Positions 27,103 through 35,825 of a DNA stretch of 64,000 bases are shown piece by piece. A model generated the notes under the pieces. The model was given only the letters and a program-made list of their open reading frames with translations, made no database searches and had not been told where the DNA came from. Made by a program: the position numbers and the translations under genes. How positions within the stretch are numbered: the stretch's first letter is position 1; every line of letters starts with the position of its first letter. This DNA comes from Rhodanobacter sp. MP7CTX1 (GTDB taxonomy: Bacteria; Pseudomonadota; Gammaproteobacteria; Xanthomonadales; Rhodanobacteraceae): contig NZ_JACHCN010000021.1 in NCBI RefSeq assembly GCF_014205795.1, forward strand, positions 1 through 64,000, written 5' to 3'.

Positions 27103-27665
27103 GGCGCGCGCTTGCCGTTGTTCTGCTCGCAGGCCTGGCGCTCGTTGCGCCGGCTGCGCGATCCACCGGTTACCGTATTGACCCCGCCCGCTCGCATGCC
27201 ACCTTCGGCGTACGCCTGTTGTGGCTGCGAACCATCAGCGGACGTTTCTCGTTGATCGCCGGCGAAGTGCGGCTTGATCCACATGGTCAGGCAACCATCG
27301 ACGCGCGCATCACCGTGGACAGCATCGCGATGGACTCCGAACGCCTGCGTCGCTGGGTGCTGGCGCCGGAGTTTTTCGATGCCGTGCATTACCCGACCAT
27401 CCACTTCATGTCTGATCCCATACCCTTCGACACGCTGACCTCCGGCGGCATGCTGGACGGCCAATTGAGCCTGCGCGGGGTTACCCTGCCGGTGCACTTC
27501 GAGCTGCTGCCCGTGACATGCGCAACCGTCATCGCGCCCACCTGCCTGATCGAAGCGCGCGGCCTTGTATCGCGCAGCGCATTCGGCATGACCGGCCATC
27601 GGACGGCCCTGTCGGACCAGGTCCAGCTCGGTTTCTCGATCGCACTCGACGCCGCATCGGAGTAG
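27099..27665 (+). CDS. YceI-family periplasmic lipocalin-like protein
   Basis: A 188-aa exported protein with a signal peptide (about residues 1-22) and the YceI beta-barrel pattern: YRIDPARSHATFGV, GRFSLIAGEVRLD, FFDAVHYPTIHF, GQLSLRGVTLPV and RSAFGMT. YceI proteins bind isoprenoid-like lipids; the ligand here is unknown. Start is GTG, overlapping the sixA-like gene by 4 nt. Confidence 0.9.
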   Translation: MRRALAVVLLAGLALVAPAARSTGYRIDPARSHATFGVRLLWLRTISGRFSLIAGEVRLDPHGQATIDARITVDSIAMDSERLRRWVLAPEFFDAVHYPTIHFMSDPIPFDTLTSGGMLDGQLSLRGVTLPVHFELLPVTCATVIAPTCLIEARGLVSRSAFGMTGHRTALSDQVQLGFSIALDAASE

Positions 27666-27695
27666 GGCCATGACCTCGTTTTGGGGCGTGCCCGT

Positions 27696-29612
27696 ATGAT
27701 GCGGTGGATGCCCATACGCCCGTTTTTTCTGCTCAACCTGGTTGTCGCCATCCTGCTGCTACAGGGTTGTGTGGCATCACGGGCGCAGGTTCGACGCGTG
27801 GATGCCCTAGTCGTGGCGACCACCGACAGCCGGGTTGGCTGCGACCGCGACGATCACTGCGCGGCGGCATCGGCGCTGCTGGATGCCGCGAACGAGGCGA
27901 TGACCGCGTCTACCCCACAGCTGCCGGTGCACGTGGTCAGCCTGCTCAACGACAGCGAAGCGGCGATGGTGGCGCGGCTCAATCTGATCCGTGCCGCGCA
28001 TCGTTCGATCGACGTGCAGACTTACATCTGGGACGAGGACGATGCCGGGGAGCTGGTATTGAACGAGCTGGTGGAGGCCGCACGGCGGGGCGTGAAAGTG
28101 CGCATCCTCGCCGACCAGCTGTCATCGTTTGACGACATGCCGCTGCTCAACCGACTCGCGCGGGTCAGTCCGAATCTGGAAGTGCGCCTGTACAACCCAA
28201 CCTTCCATGACGCCCATACTTCGTCGCTGCAATGGGCCGCCGGCCTTGCCTGCTGCTTCTTCAAGTTCAACCAGCGCATGCACAACAAGGTTTTTGTGGT
28301 GGATGGCAGCATCGGCATCACCGGTGGTCGCAATTACCAAAACCGCTACTTCGACTGGGACGACGATTTCGACTACGTCGATCGCGACGTGCTCGTCGGT
28401 GGCCCGGCGGCGCGCGCGATGGCCGACAGCTTCGCGCTGTTCTGGGGGCACAAACGCTCGGTGCCGCTGACCCATCTGCGCGACGTCGACAACTACATCC
28501 TCGGGCACCCGGCCGCGCCGGACTGGCCGGAAGCCAGCTACGTGCATCCGCAACGCGTGTATCGCGCGCAGGAAGAGGCTGACGATGCAGATTGGCTGCA
28601 CGCACATGTGCTCGAGCACAGCATTCGTACCGGCAACGTGGAATTTTTCAGCGACCTGCCGGCAAAGACCGACAAACCACAGAAACGTAATGCGCTCCAG
28701 TTCACCCACTATGTGATGCAGATGGTGGCCGGCGCGAAGTATGAGGTCGTGCTGCAAACCCCCTACCTGGTGATGAGCCACCGCGCACGGGAGGTCTTTG
28801 AGCAGCTGCACGAGCAAACGACGGCGCCGCGGATCGTGGTCTCCACCAATTCGCTCGCCTCAACCGATGCGTTCGCGGTGTATGCGCTCTCCTATAAACA
28901 CCGCAAACTCTATCTGAAGGACTACGGCTTCGAGATCTACGAAATGAAGCCACACGCCGTGGGTCCGGCCGAGGCCAACGCGTTCGCCAGCATGGAGTTG
29001 GATGACAACGATTCGGAAGATGGCACGCCGCCCGACAACCGCACCGAGGTTCGCGATTCCTCCAAACATTTCGTAGACACCGAAACCCATGGGCCGCTCG
29101 GCAGCCATGGCAAGGGCCGTCGGCCCGCGCCGCTACTCAGCGAAGGCCGTCGTTTCGGCCTGCATGCCAAGTCGATCGTCATTGACCAGACCATCGCGAT
29201 GGTCGGTTCGCACAATTTCGATCCACGTTCGGATCACTACAACACCGAGGCCGGCGTGATCGTCTACGACCCACGCTTCGCCGATCAGCTGCGCGAGAGC
29301 ATCCTGCGCGATACGCAGCCGCAGAACGCGTGGGTGATCGCTCCGAAACCAGCCGAGGTACCGGTGCTCAGCGATATCAGCCAGGCGATCGGCAGCGTCT
29401 CCGAACAACTACCGTTGTTCGATCTGTGGCCCTTCCGCTACGCCACCAGCTACGAAATCAAACCCGGCTGCCAGCCGCTGCGGGTCAACGATCCCGGCTT
29501 CTTCGCCTGCTATGAACCGGTCGGCGATTTTCCCGATTCGGCAGCGTCGCCGAAGCTGCTCTACACCCTGTTCATGACGGCATTCGGGGCGGGTGTCACC
29601 GGCGTGCTTTGA
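27696..29612 (+). CDS. Phospholipase D / cardiolipin synthase-like lipoprotein
   Basis: A 638-aa protein with two HKD catalytic motifs, HNKVFVVDGSIGITGGRN (about residue 195) and HAKSIVIDQTIAMVGSHNFD (about 489), the hallmark of phospholipase D and ClsC-type cardiolipin synthases. The N-terminus is a lipoprotein signal ending LLQGC, so it should be membrane anchored facing the periplasm. ATGs at 27696, 27699 and 27708 are all possible starts. It begins 30 bp after the YceI gene and may share its transcript. Confidence 0.87.
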   Translation: MMRWMPIRPFFLLNLVVAILLLQGCVASRAQVRRVDALVVATTDSRVGCDRDDHCAAASALLDAANEAMTASTPQLPVHVVSLLNDSEAAMVARLNLIRAAHRSIDVQTYIWDEDDAGELVLNELVEAARRGVKVRILADQLSSFDDMPLLNRLARVSPNLEVRLYNPTFHDAHTSSLQWAAGLACCFFKFNQRMHNKVFVVDGSIGITGGRNYQNRYFDWDDDFDYVDRDVLVGGPAARAMADSFALFWGHKRSVPLTHLRDVDNYILGHPAAPDWPEASYVHPQRVYRAQEEADDADWLHAHVLEHSIRTGNVEFFSDLPAKTDKPQKRNALQFTHYVMQMVAGAKYEVVLQTPYLVMSHRAREVFEQLHEQTTAPRIVVSTNSLASTDAFAVYALSYKHRKLYLKDYGFEIYEMKPHAVGPAEANAFASMELDDNDSEDGTPPDNRTEVRDSSKHFVDTETHGPLGSHGKGRRPAPLLSEGRRFGLHAKSIVIDQTIAMVGSHNFDPRSDHYNTEAGVIVYDPRFADQLRESILRDTQPQNAWVIAPKPAEVPVLSDISQAIGSVSEQLPLFDLWPFRYATSYEIKPGCQPLRVNDPGFFACYEPVGDFPDSAASPKLLYTLFMTAFGAGVTGVL

Positions 29613-29633
29613 ACGATATGCCGCCAACCCCGA

Positions 29634-30920
29634 TCAGGGTCGTTCGAGGATCGCCGTAACGCCCATGCCGCCAGCGGTGCAGATGGAGATCAGGCCGCGA
29701 CCCGAGCCCTTTTCCTCCAGCAGTTTGGCCAGCGTGGCGATAATCCGCGCGCCGGTGGCGGCAAATGGATGACCCGTTGCCAGGCTGGAACCGTGCACGT
29801 TGAACTTGGCCGGATCGATCGTGCCCAGCGGCGCGTCGAGGCCGAGGCGATTTTTACAGTACTCCGCCGACTCCCACGCGCGCAGCGTACACAGTACCTG
29901 CGCGGCGAACGCTTCGTGGATTTCGTAGTAGTCGAAATCCTGCAAGGTCAGGCCGTTGCGGGCGAGCATGCGCGGCACGGCGATGGTCGGCGCCATCAAC
30001 AGGCCTTCGCCATGCACAAAATCCACCGCGGCGACTTCGGCGTCGCGCAGATATGCCTGAATCTTCAGGCCGCGCCGGGCCGCCCACTCATCGGTGCCCA
30101 GCAGCACGGCAGCCGCGCCATCGGACAGGCCGGTGGAATTGCCGGCGGTCAGCGTGCCGTGACCTGAGGTCTTGTCGAACGCGGGCTTCAGCGCGGCCAG
30201 TTTCTCGATGCTCGAATCCGGACGCAGGAAACCATCGCGCTTGAGTCCGCGAAACGGCACCAGCAAACCTTCGAAGAAACCGGCGTCATACGCGGCAGCC
30301 AGCTTGTGATGGCTTTCGAGCGCGATTTGATCCTGCGCCTCGCGCGTGATGTGCCATTCCCTCGCCATCTGCTCGCAGTGGTCGCCCATCGACTTGCCGG
30401 TGCGCGGCTCGGCGACACCGGGAAACGAGGGTTTCAAGTCGCGGAAGGAGAACCCACGCACCGCGATCTTCAACTTGTCCAGCGGCGTCTTCGCGCGGTT
30501 CATCGCCAGCAGCCGCTTGCGCAGGCGCGTGCCGAAGACGATCGGCACGTCGCTGGTGGTATCCGAGCCGCCGGCGATACCGGCCTCGATCTGCCCGGCG
30601 GCAATCTTGTTGGCCACGATGATCGCGTTGTCCAGCGAGGTGCCGCAGGCGCGCGCCGTGGTAATGCCCGGCGTCGTCGACGCCAGCCCCGAACTGAGCA
30701 GCGCTTCGCGCGCCAGGTTCCAGTCCGAGGAATGCTTGATGACCGCGCCCATCGCCACTTCGCCCAGCTCTACACCGTGCAGACCGAAACGTTCGACCAG
30801 CGCGCCGAGCACCTTCACCGACATACCGAAGTTGCCGACATCGGCGTAAGCCGTGTTATTGCGGCAGAACGGGATGCGCACACCGCCGATCACCCCAACG
30901 CGCTTGTGCGTGTTTTCCAT
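29634..30920 (-). CDS. Acetyl-CoA C-acyltransferase (thiolase, FadI-like)
   Basis: A 428-aa thiolase. Catalytic residues are visible: nucleophilic Cys92 in ARACGTSLDNA, His in YYEIHEAFAAQ and the second Cys in ISICTAGGMG. The length and the insertion KTPLDKLKIAVRGFSFRDLKPSFPG are typical of the FadI-type branch used in fatty-acid degradation, although a biosynthetic role is possible. No fadJ-type partner is adjacent. The ATG at 30920 matches the family N-terminus; the frame is open to 30986. Confidence 0.92.
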   Translation of the reverse strand: MENTHKRVGVIGGVRIPFCRNNTAYADVGNFGMSVKVLGALVERFGLHGVELGEVAMGAVIKHSSDWNLAREALLSSGLASTTPGITTARACGTSLDNAIIVANKIAAGQIEAGIAGGSDTTSDVPIVFGTRLRKRLLAMNRAKTPLDKLKIAVRGFSFRDLKPSFPGVAEPRTGKSMGDHCEQMAREWHITREAQDQIALESHHKLAAAYDAGFFEGLLVPFRGLKRDGFLRPDSSIEKLAALKPAFDKTSGHGTLTAGNSTGLSDGAAAVLLGTDEWAARRGLKIQAYLRDAEVAAVDFVHGEGLLMAPTIAVPRMLARNGLTLQDFDYYEIHEAFAAQVLCTLRAWESAEYCKNRLGLDAPLGTIDPAKFNVHGSSLATGHPFAATGARIIATLAKLLEEKGSGRGLISICTAGGMGVTAILERP

Positions 30921-31091
30921 GGTCAAAACAGTCCGGAACTCAAGTTTCCCAAGGCTAACCCGCCATGCCGCGCGGTGAAAGCCCAAAACCGTGAAGGATG
31001 CCCCGATCCATTCAGCACAGGCGACCCAAGGCCTGCTCCGAATCGATCAGAACGTCCCGCCTGCTAATATTCGGATTCTTTGCCGTTCGGA

Positions 31092-32243
31092 ATGCTGCCC
31101 GTGGAAGCGCAAACGCTGCTCGCCCTCCCGATCGTGCTGGCATTGGAGCGGGTCGCCGGTGACCTACCGCCACGCCTGAGCCTGAGCCGCGACGAAGCGG
31201 CCGAGCTGGCCGAGCTGGTTGCCGCCGATCTGCTTGGATTGGTGCCGCAGGTGGCGCAAGCCCGACTGGCGCTGGCCGGCGCGCTGTTCGACCCGGTCGA
31301 ATTGCTGCGTCCGGGTTTTCCGGTGTGGACCACGCTGGATGAGCTGGCCCGGCGCGTACCGCGCGGTCAGCTGGACAACGTGGTCGCGTTTGGCAGCCAC
31401 GAAGGTCGCATGCCGGCGCAACCGCTGGAACCGTCGCCGATTTTTGCCGACGGCCCGATGCGCCTGCTGCCGATCTCCTTGCTGGCGCCAGAGGCGCTGG
31501 CCGCTGAGCTGTCCGAGCAACTGGAGATCCAGCTGGTCGGCCGCGGCGAAGCCGGCGCATTGACCAGTGACTGGCTGATGCGCACGCTCGGCACCCGACT
31601 GGAGCACGTGCGTTACCTGAGCCGCAACGACCTGCTCGCGCTGACCTGCGTGCAATACGAGCATGTCAACCTGGCCCCGCTGTGGACGCTGCTGGAAGGG
31701 GCGTTGCTGACGCCGTATCGCGAGGAGTCGACGATGAGCGCGCGCGGGCTGACGCTGCGTTACGCCCACGGCAATGTGCTGGCGCAGTCGCCCGCGCAAT
31801 GGCTGGCCGCGCAAACCGAGGACCACGCTGAGCGCGCACATGCCTTCGCAGGCGTGGTGTTCGAGCTGCGCCAGTACGCCGCATTGCTCGATGCGCATCA
31901 GTTGCCCTTGCTGCTGCAGCCGGTGGTTGACGGGGAGCGCGAAGCGGGCGCCGGCTATCTGCTCGAAACCCTGGCCACGGTCGAGCCCGGTTACGACCCG
32001 CCGGCGCTGTTTGCGCATGAGGCTCCCGGGCTCGGCGTGGTCGCCATCACCGTGGCGCAACGTGGCGAAGCCGGGCGCGCGCGCGCGCTGGCACACGGCT
32101 ATCCGCTGCAACAACAGGCCCTGGGGCCACTGCTGGCACGGCTGGCGGACCGCTACGGGATCGCCGCCGAGCTGCATGCCCTGGGCCGTATCGTGCTGGA
32201 TGACACTGGTCAGCTCGGTGCGCCGACGATCGCCCTGCACTGA
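31092..32243 (+). CDS. Hypothetical protein of unknown family
   Basis: A 383-aa Ala/Leu-rich acidic protein, apparently cytoplasmic: no signal peptide or membrane segment. Nothing in it matches a catalytic motif I know. The ATG at 31092 opens MLPVEAQTLLALPI; an alternative start at 31080 adds four residues. It is divergent from the thiolase and 98 bp upstream of the GGDEF-EAL gene. Codon use resembles core genes, so it is probably real. Confidence 0.72.
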   Translation: MLPVEAQTLLALPIVLALERVAGDLPPRLSLSRDEAAELAELVAADLLGLVPQVAQARLALAGALFDPVELLRPGFPVWTTLDELARRVPRGQLDNVVAFGSHEGRMPAQPLEPSPIFADGPMRLLPISLLAPEALAAELSEQLEIQLVGRGEAGALTSDWLMRTLGTRLEHVRYLSRNDLLALTCVQYEHVNLAPLWTLLEGALLTPYREESTMSARGLTLRYAHGNVLAQSPAQWLAAQTEDHAERAHAFAGVVFELRQYAALLDAHQLPLLLQPVVDGEREAGAGYLLETLATVEPGYDPPALFAHEAPGLGVVAITVAQRGEAGRARALAHGYPLQQQALGPLLARLADRYGIAAELHALGRIVLDDTGQLGAPTIALH

Positions 32244-32341
32244 AATCGCCGTCACAGGACCTGCCGGCACCTGTGCAGCGGCGAACACTTGGCGCATGAT
32301 GGGCCAGCGCCGACAGGGGGCGCTCCAGTTGACGGAAGACC

Positions 32342-34813
32342 ATGCGGCCGCACAAGTCTGCCGAGGTATTGCCTTCGCTTCATGACGAGCCGGATTGGCC
32401 CGGGCGGATCTTGCGCGGTACTCCGGTGTTGCTTGCATATCTCGACAGTGAGCTGCGCTTTCGCTTCGCCAACGAAACCCATCGCACCTGGCTCGGCCTG
32501 GATCCGGAAAGACTGCTTGGCCGCCGCGTGGTCGACGTGATCGGCGAGCGCAACTATCAACGTGCCGGCGCGGCGCTGGAAAAAGCGTTGGCCGGGCACA
32601 TGAGCTGTTATGAAGGCGAGCTGTTCAACGGTAGTGAACGGCGCTACGTCCACGGGAACTTTCAACCGGATTTCGACGCCGACGGCAAGGCCTGCGGCGT
32701 CTTCACCGCGCTGGTCGACATCACCGAACGGCGCACGCTCGAGCTGCGGTTGCACGAAAGCGAACAACGGTTCTTCGGCGCGTTCCAGCATGCCGCCATC
32801 GGCATGGCACTGACCCATCCGGATGGCCACTTCATGCGCGTCAACGCTGCGGTATGCCAGATGCTTGGCTATAGCGAAGACGAATTGTTGAAGCTGAACA
32901 TCGCCGACATCACACATCCCGACGACCTTGCCGCCGACCTGGAGCTGCTGTCACAACTGTCGGCCGGGCAGCGCGATTCGTACCAACTGGAGAAGCGCAA
33001 TTTCCACAAGAATGGCCACGTCGTGCATATCCAGCTCAGTGTGTCGGCTGTGCGCAATGCCCAGGGAGCGCCGCTCTACTTTGTTTCGCAAGCGCAGGAT
33101 GTCACCGAGCGCAAGGCGTTCGAAGCGGCGCTATATCGCGAACGCGAATTGGCCGAGGTAACCCTGCGTTCGATCGGCGATGCCGTGATCACCACCGATC
33201 CGCGGTTGCGCGTTACCTCGCTCAATCCGATTGCCGAGGCGATGACCGGCTGGACCAGCACTGAAGCACAGGGAAAGCTGATCGAGGAAGTCTTCCAGCT
33301 GTTCGATGCGCAACACGGAACTACCGTCTCCAATCCGTTGCGCGCGGCGATCGAGCACAACGCCATCGTCGATCTGGCGAGCAGGACGCTACTGCGGCAT
33401 CGGCACGGTTTTGACACGCCGGTGGAGGACTCCTCCGCGCCGATCCATGACAACGCCGGCAGCGTCATCGGCGGTGTCTTGGTATTTCACGACGTCAGCG
33501 AAACCCGTGCGCTGGCGCTGAAGATGATTCATCTGACCCAGCACGACACGCTTACCGGTCTACCCAATCGCAGCCAGCTGGACGGGCTGGTCGGGCAGGC
33601 GCTGATGACGGCGGCCCGGCGGCAGCAACGATGTGCGGTGCTGTATATCGACATCGACAATTTCAAGCAAATCAACGAGCTATATGGCCATGGCGATGGC
33701 GATCGCGTACTGCGGGCGCTCGCAGCGCAGATCCGCCGTGGTCTGCCTGGCGATGAAGTGCTCTGTCGCTATGGCGGCGACGAGTTTGTGGTGGTGCTAC
33801 CGCATCTGAAAAGTGTCGGCGAAGCGGCCAGCGTGTGCCAGACCTTGATCGCTCAATGCGAGCAGACCAGCGTCGCCGGCCTGCCCGAACTTGCGCTGCG
33901 CGTCAGCATCGGTATCAGCGTCTATCCCGACGATGCCGGCGAACCGAAAAGCCTGCTGCAGCACGCCGAGACGGCGATGGTTGCGGCCAAGGCACAGGGC
34001 CAGCATGGCTACCGCTCGTTCACCGCATCGATGAACGAGCGCGCGCTCGCGCGACGCCGGATCGAGACGGCACTGCGGCAGGCGTTGCCTCGCCATGAGT
34101 TGAGCCTGCTTTACCAGCCCAAGGTGGCTGCGGACACCGGCCGCATCGTCGGCGCCGAGGCGCTGCTGCGCTGGTACGTGAACGGGCGCGAGCTATACAC
34201 GCCCGATCAGTTCATCCCGGTGGCCGAAGACAGCGGCTTGATCTTGCCGATCGGCGCCTGGGTGCTGCGTCAGGCGTGCAAGCAGGCGCGATTGTGGCAG
34301 CAACTCGGGCAACCCATGCCGGTGTCGGTGAATGTCTCGCCGCTGCAATTCCAGCATGCGGATTTCTATAGTTGGCTCGACGACGTGCTGAGCGAAAGCG
34401 GCATTGATCCCGGGCTGCTCGAACTGGAACTCACCGAGCGCATGGTGATGTCCGGCGATGCCACGACCGGATTGCTGCGGCGGATCAGGCAACGTGGCGT
34501 GCGGCTGTCGCTGGACGATTTCGGTACCGGTTACTGCAGCCTGTCCTATCTGAAACATTTTCCGATCGATGCGCTGAAGATCGACCGCGCCTTCGTGCGC
34601 GACCTGACCACCGACCCCGATACCGCCACCATTACCACCGCGATCATCGCGATGGCACGCAGCCTCAACAAGGTGGTGGTCGCCGAAGGCGTGGAGACCC
34701 GCGAGCAGGGCGACTTCCTGCGTCAGGCCGGTTGCTCTCAACTGCAGGGCTTCCTGTATGGCGTGCCGATGCCGGCCGCCGCGCTTGAGCAACTGATCGT
34801 CGCCGCTGGCTGA
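32342..34813 (+). CDS. PAS-GGDEF-EAL cyclic-di-GMP signalling protein
   Basis: An 823-aa soluble protein with at least three PAS-like domains (about residues 25-135, 140-260 and 270-395), then a GGDEF domain (intact RYGGDEF near 477) and an EAL domain (intact AEALLRW near 602 and DDFGTGYCSLSYLKHFPIDALKID near 726). Both output sites look complete, so it could make or degrade cyclic di-GMP, with PAS domains sensing a signal. No membrane segment. The last 111 bp plus 26 bp past the stop are repeated, diverged, at 46824-46959. Confidence 0.95.
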   Translation: MRPHKSAEVLPSLHDEPDWPGRILRGTPVLLAYLDSELRFRFANETHRTWLGLDPERLLGRRVVDVIGERNYQRAGAALEKALAGHMSCYEGELFNGSERRYVHGNFQPDFDADGKACGVFTALVDITERRTLELRLHESEQRFFGAFQHAAIGMALTHPDGHFMRVNAAVCQMLGYSEDELLKLNIADITHPDDLAADLELLSQLSAGQRDSYQLEKRNFHKNGHVVHIQLSVSAVRNAQGAPLYFVSQAQDVTERKAFEAALYRERELAEVTLRSIGDAVITTDPRLRVTSLNPIAEAMTGWTSTEAQGKLIEEVFQLFDAQHGTTVSNPLRAAIEHNAIVDLASRTLLRHRHGFDTPVEDSSAPIHDNAGSVIGGVLVFHDVSETRALALKMIHLTQHDTLTGLPNRSQLDGLVGQALMTAARRQQRCAVLYIDIDNFKQINELYGHGDGDRVLRALAAQIRRGLPGDEVLCRYGGDEFVVVLPHLKSVGEAASVCQTLIAQCEQTSVAGLPELALRVSIGISVYPDDAGEPKSLLQHAETAMVAAKAQGQHGYRSFTASMNERALARRRIETALRQALPRHELSLLYQPKVAADTGRIVGAEALLRWYVNGRELYTPDQFIPVAEDSGLILPIGAWVLRQACKQARLWQQLGQPMPVSVNVSPLQFQHADFYSWLDDVLSESGIDPGLLELELTERMVMSGDATTGLLRRIRQRGVRLSLDDFGTGYCSLSYLKHFPIDALKIDRAFVRDLTTDPDTATITTAIIAMARSLNKVVVAEGVETREQGDFLRQAGCSQLQGFLYGVPMPAAALEQLIVAAG

Positions 34814-34839
34814 AGCGCCTCCCTCGGCGCCATCGACGA
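34703..34839 (+). repeat. Left copy of the island-flanking direct repeat
   Basis: This 137-bp stretch (3' end of the GGDEF-EAL gene and 26 bp beyond its stop) recurs at 46824-46959 in the same orientation with scattered substitutions and a one-base net difference. Shared blocks include TTCCTGCGTCAGGCCGG, CTTGAGCAACTGAT and CATCGACGA. Confidence 0.75.
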
Positions 34840-34847
34840 ATTCTGCG

Positions 34848-35801
34848 CTACTTGGCACATGCAAACGCGTACATGGGCGCGTAGCCGGCCATGAGCCAGT
34901 GCGGATAGTTGCCGATCAGTGCGCTGCTGATGCAGTCAGCCACCTGTTGCGGTGCATCGGAAGATGCCAGTGAGATGGCGTCGAAGACGTGAGCATCGAA
35001 CCTCCCATGCGCAAACTTCAGATAGAACGGCAGCACGAGCGCGTCCATGTGCGAGCCGATACTGAATACACCCCGATGAATGCGACTGGGACGTCCGAGG
35101 ATCGACACATCAACAGTCTCCATCGGATATTTGCGCATGGTGTACGGCGGCACGTCGGCAAACAACACGACAATGCCATCACGGCGCAAGGCGCGAACGA
35201 CATTCAGGCCGAGGCTGTTGCGCCCTACCTCCTCGCCGGTATGCAACGGCACCAAGTGCGGCATGACCGTCGCGTCCACGCCGTAGCGGTCGCTCGGTAC
35301 GCCGGTGACTACCGACAGCGAATCCAGGCGCAGCGCCTTGCGCACCTCTTCCACGACATAGGCGCACGCATACTGCGATACGTAATGAAACGGCGAAAGA
35401 ATGATCGGGCGCTTTGGATACAAGCTACGCAGCTGCTCGATCCGATGTGCCAGCATCAGTGCCACTTTGCGCAAATCGGGCCACGTCTCATCGGGGCGCG
35501 CCTTTCTGCCGAGATACAGGCGCCGATCGAGCAATTTCTCCAGCACACCGCCTGTCATCGCGCTCAGCGCATCGGAGCGCTTGAGTGACACCTCATGGCA
35601 GCCCATCTCATAGCGAACGATGCCGTTCCAGCGCAGGCGTGAATCGAACACGCTTCTGACGCACCAACTCACCGTCGCCAACCGCGCGATCGATGGCAGC
35701 GACAGACTGCGCAGCCACGCGCCATACAGCTGGTATTTTCGATACCGCATCCATTTCAACCACCGATTCGGCAATCGGCGAAAGCTGTTCCACCGACTCA
35801 T
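34848..35801 (-). CDS. LpxL-like acyltransferase homologue in the peptide-export cassette
   Basis: A 317-aa protein with the C-terminal pattern of lipid A late acyltransferases (LPLAT fold): VVRALRRDGIVVLFADVP, VSILGRPSRIHRGVFSIG, MDALVLPFYLKFAHGRF. The usual HX4D/E catalytic pair is not evident; the equivalent segment reads SPFHYVSQYACAY, with His but no acid four residues on. It could therefore be an altered acyltransferase or a non-catalytic relative. It lies 24 bp downstream of the C39 exporter on the same strand, which suggests it modifies the exported peptide or the envelope during export (inference). Confidence 0.7.
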   Translation of the reverse strand: MSRWNSFRRLPNRWLKWMRYRKYQLYGAWLRSLSLPSIARLATVSWCVRSVFDSRLRWNGIVRYEMGCHEVSLKRSDALSAMTGGVLEKLLDRRLYLGRKARPDETWPDLRKVALMLAHRIEQLRSLYPKRPIILSPFHYVSQYACAYVVEEVRKALRLDSLSVVTGVPSDRYGVDATVMPHLVPLHTGEEVGRNSLGLNVVRALRRDGIVVLFADVPPYTMRKYPMETVDVSILGRPSRIHRGVFSIGSHMDALVLPFYLKFAHGRFDAHVFDAISLASSDAPQQVADCISSALIGNYPHWLMAGYAPMYAFACAK

Positions 35802-35825
35802 GACCGAACACTTCCGGTTTCCATC

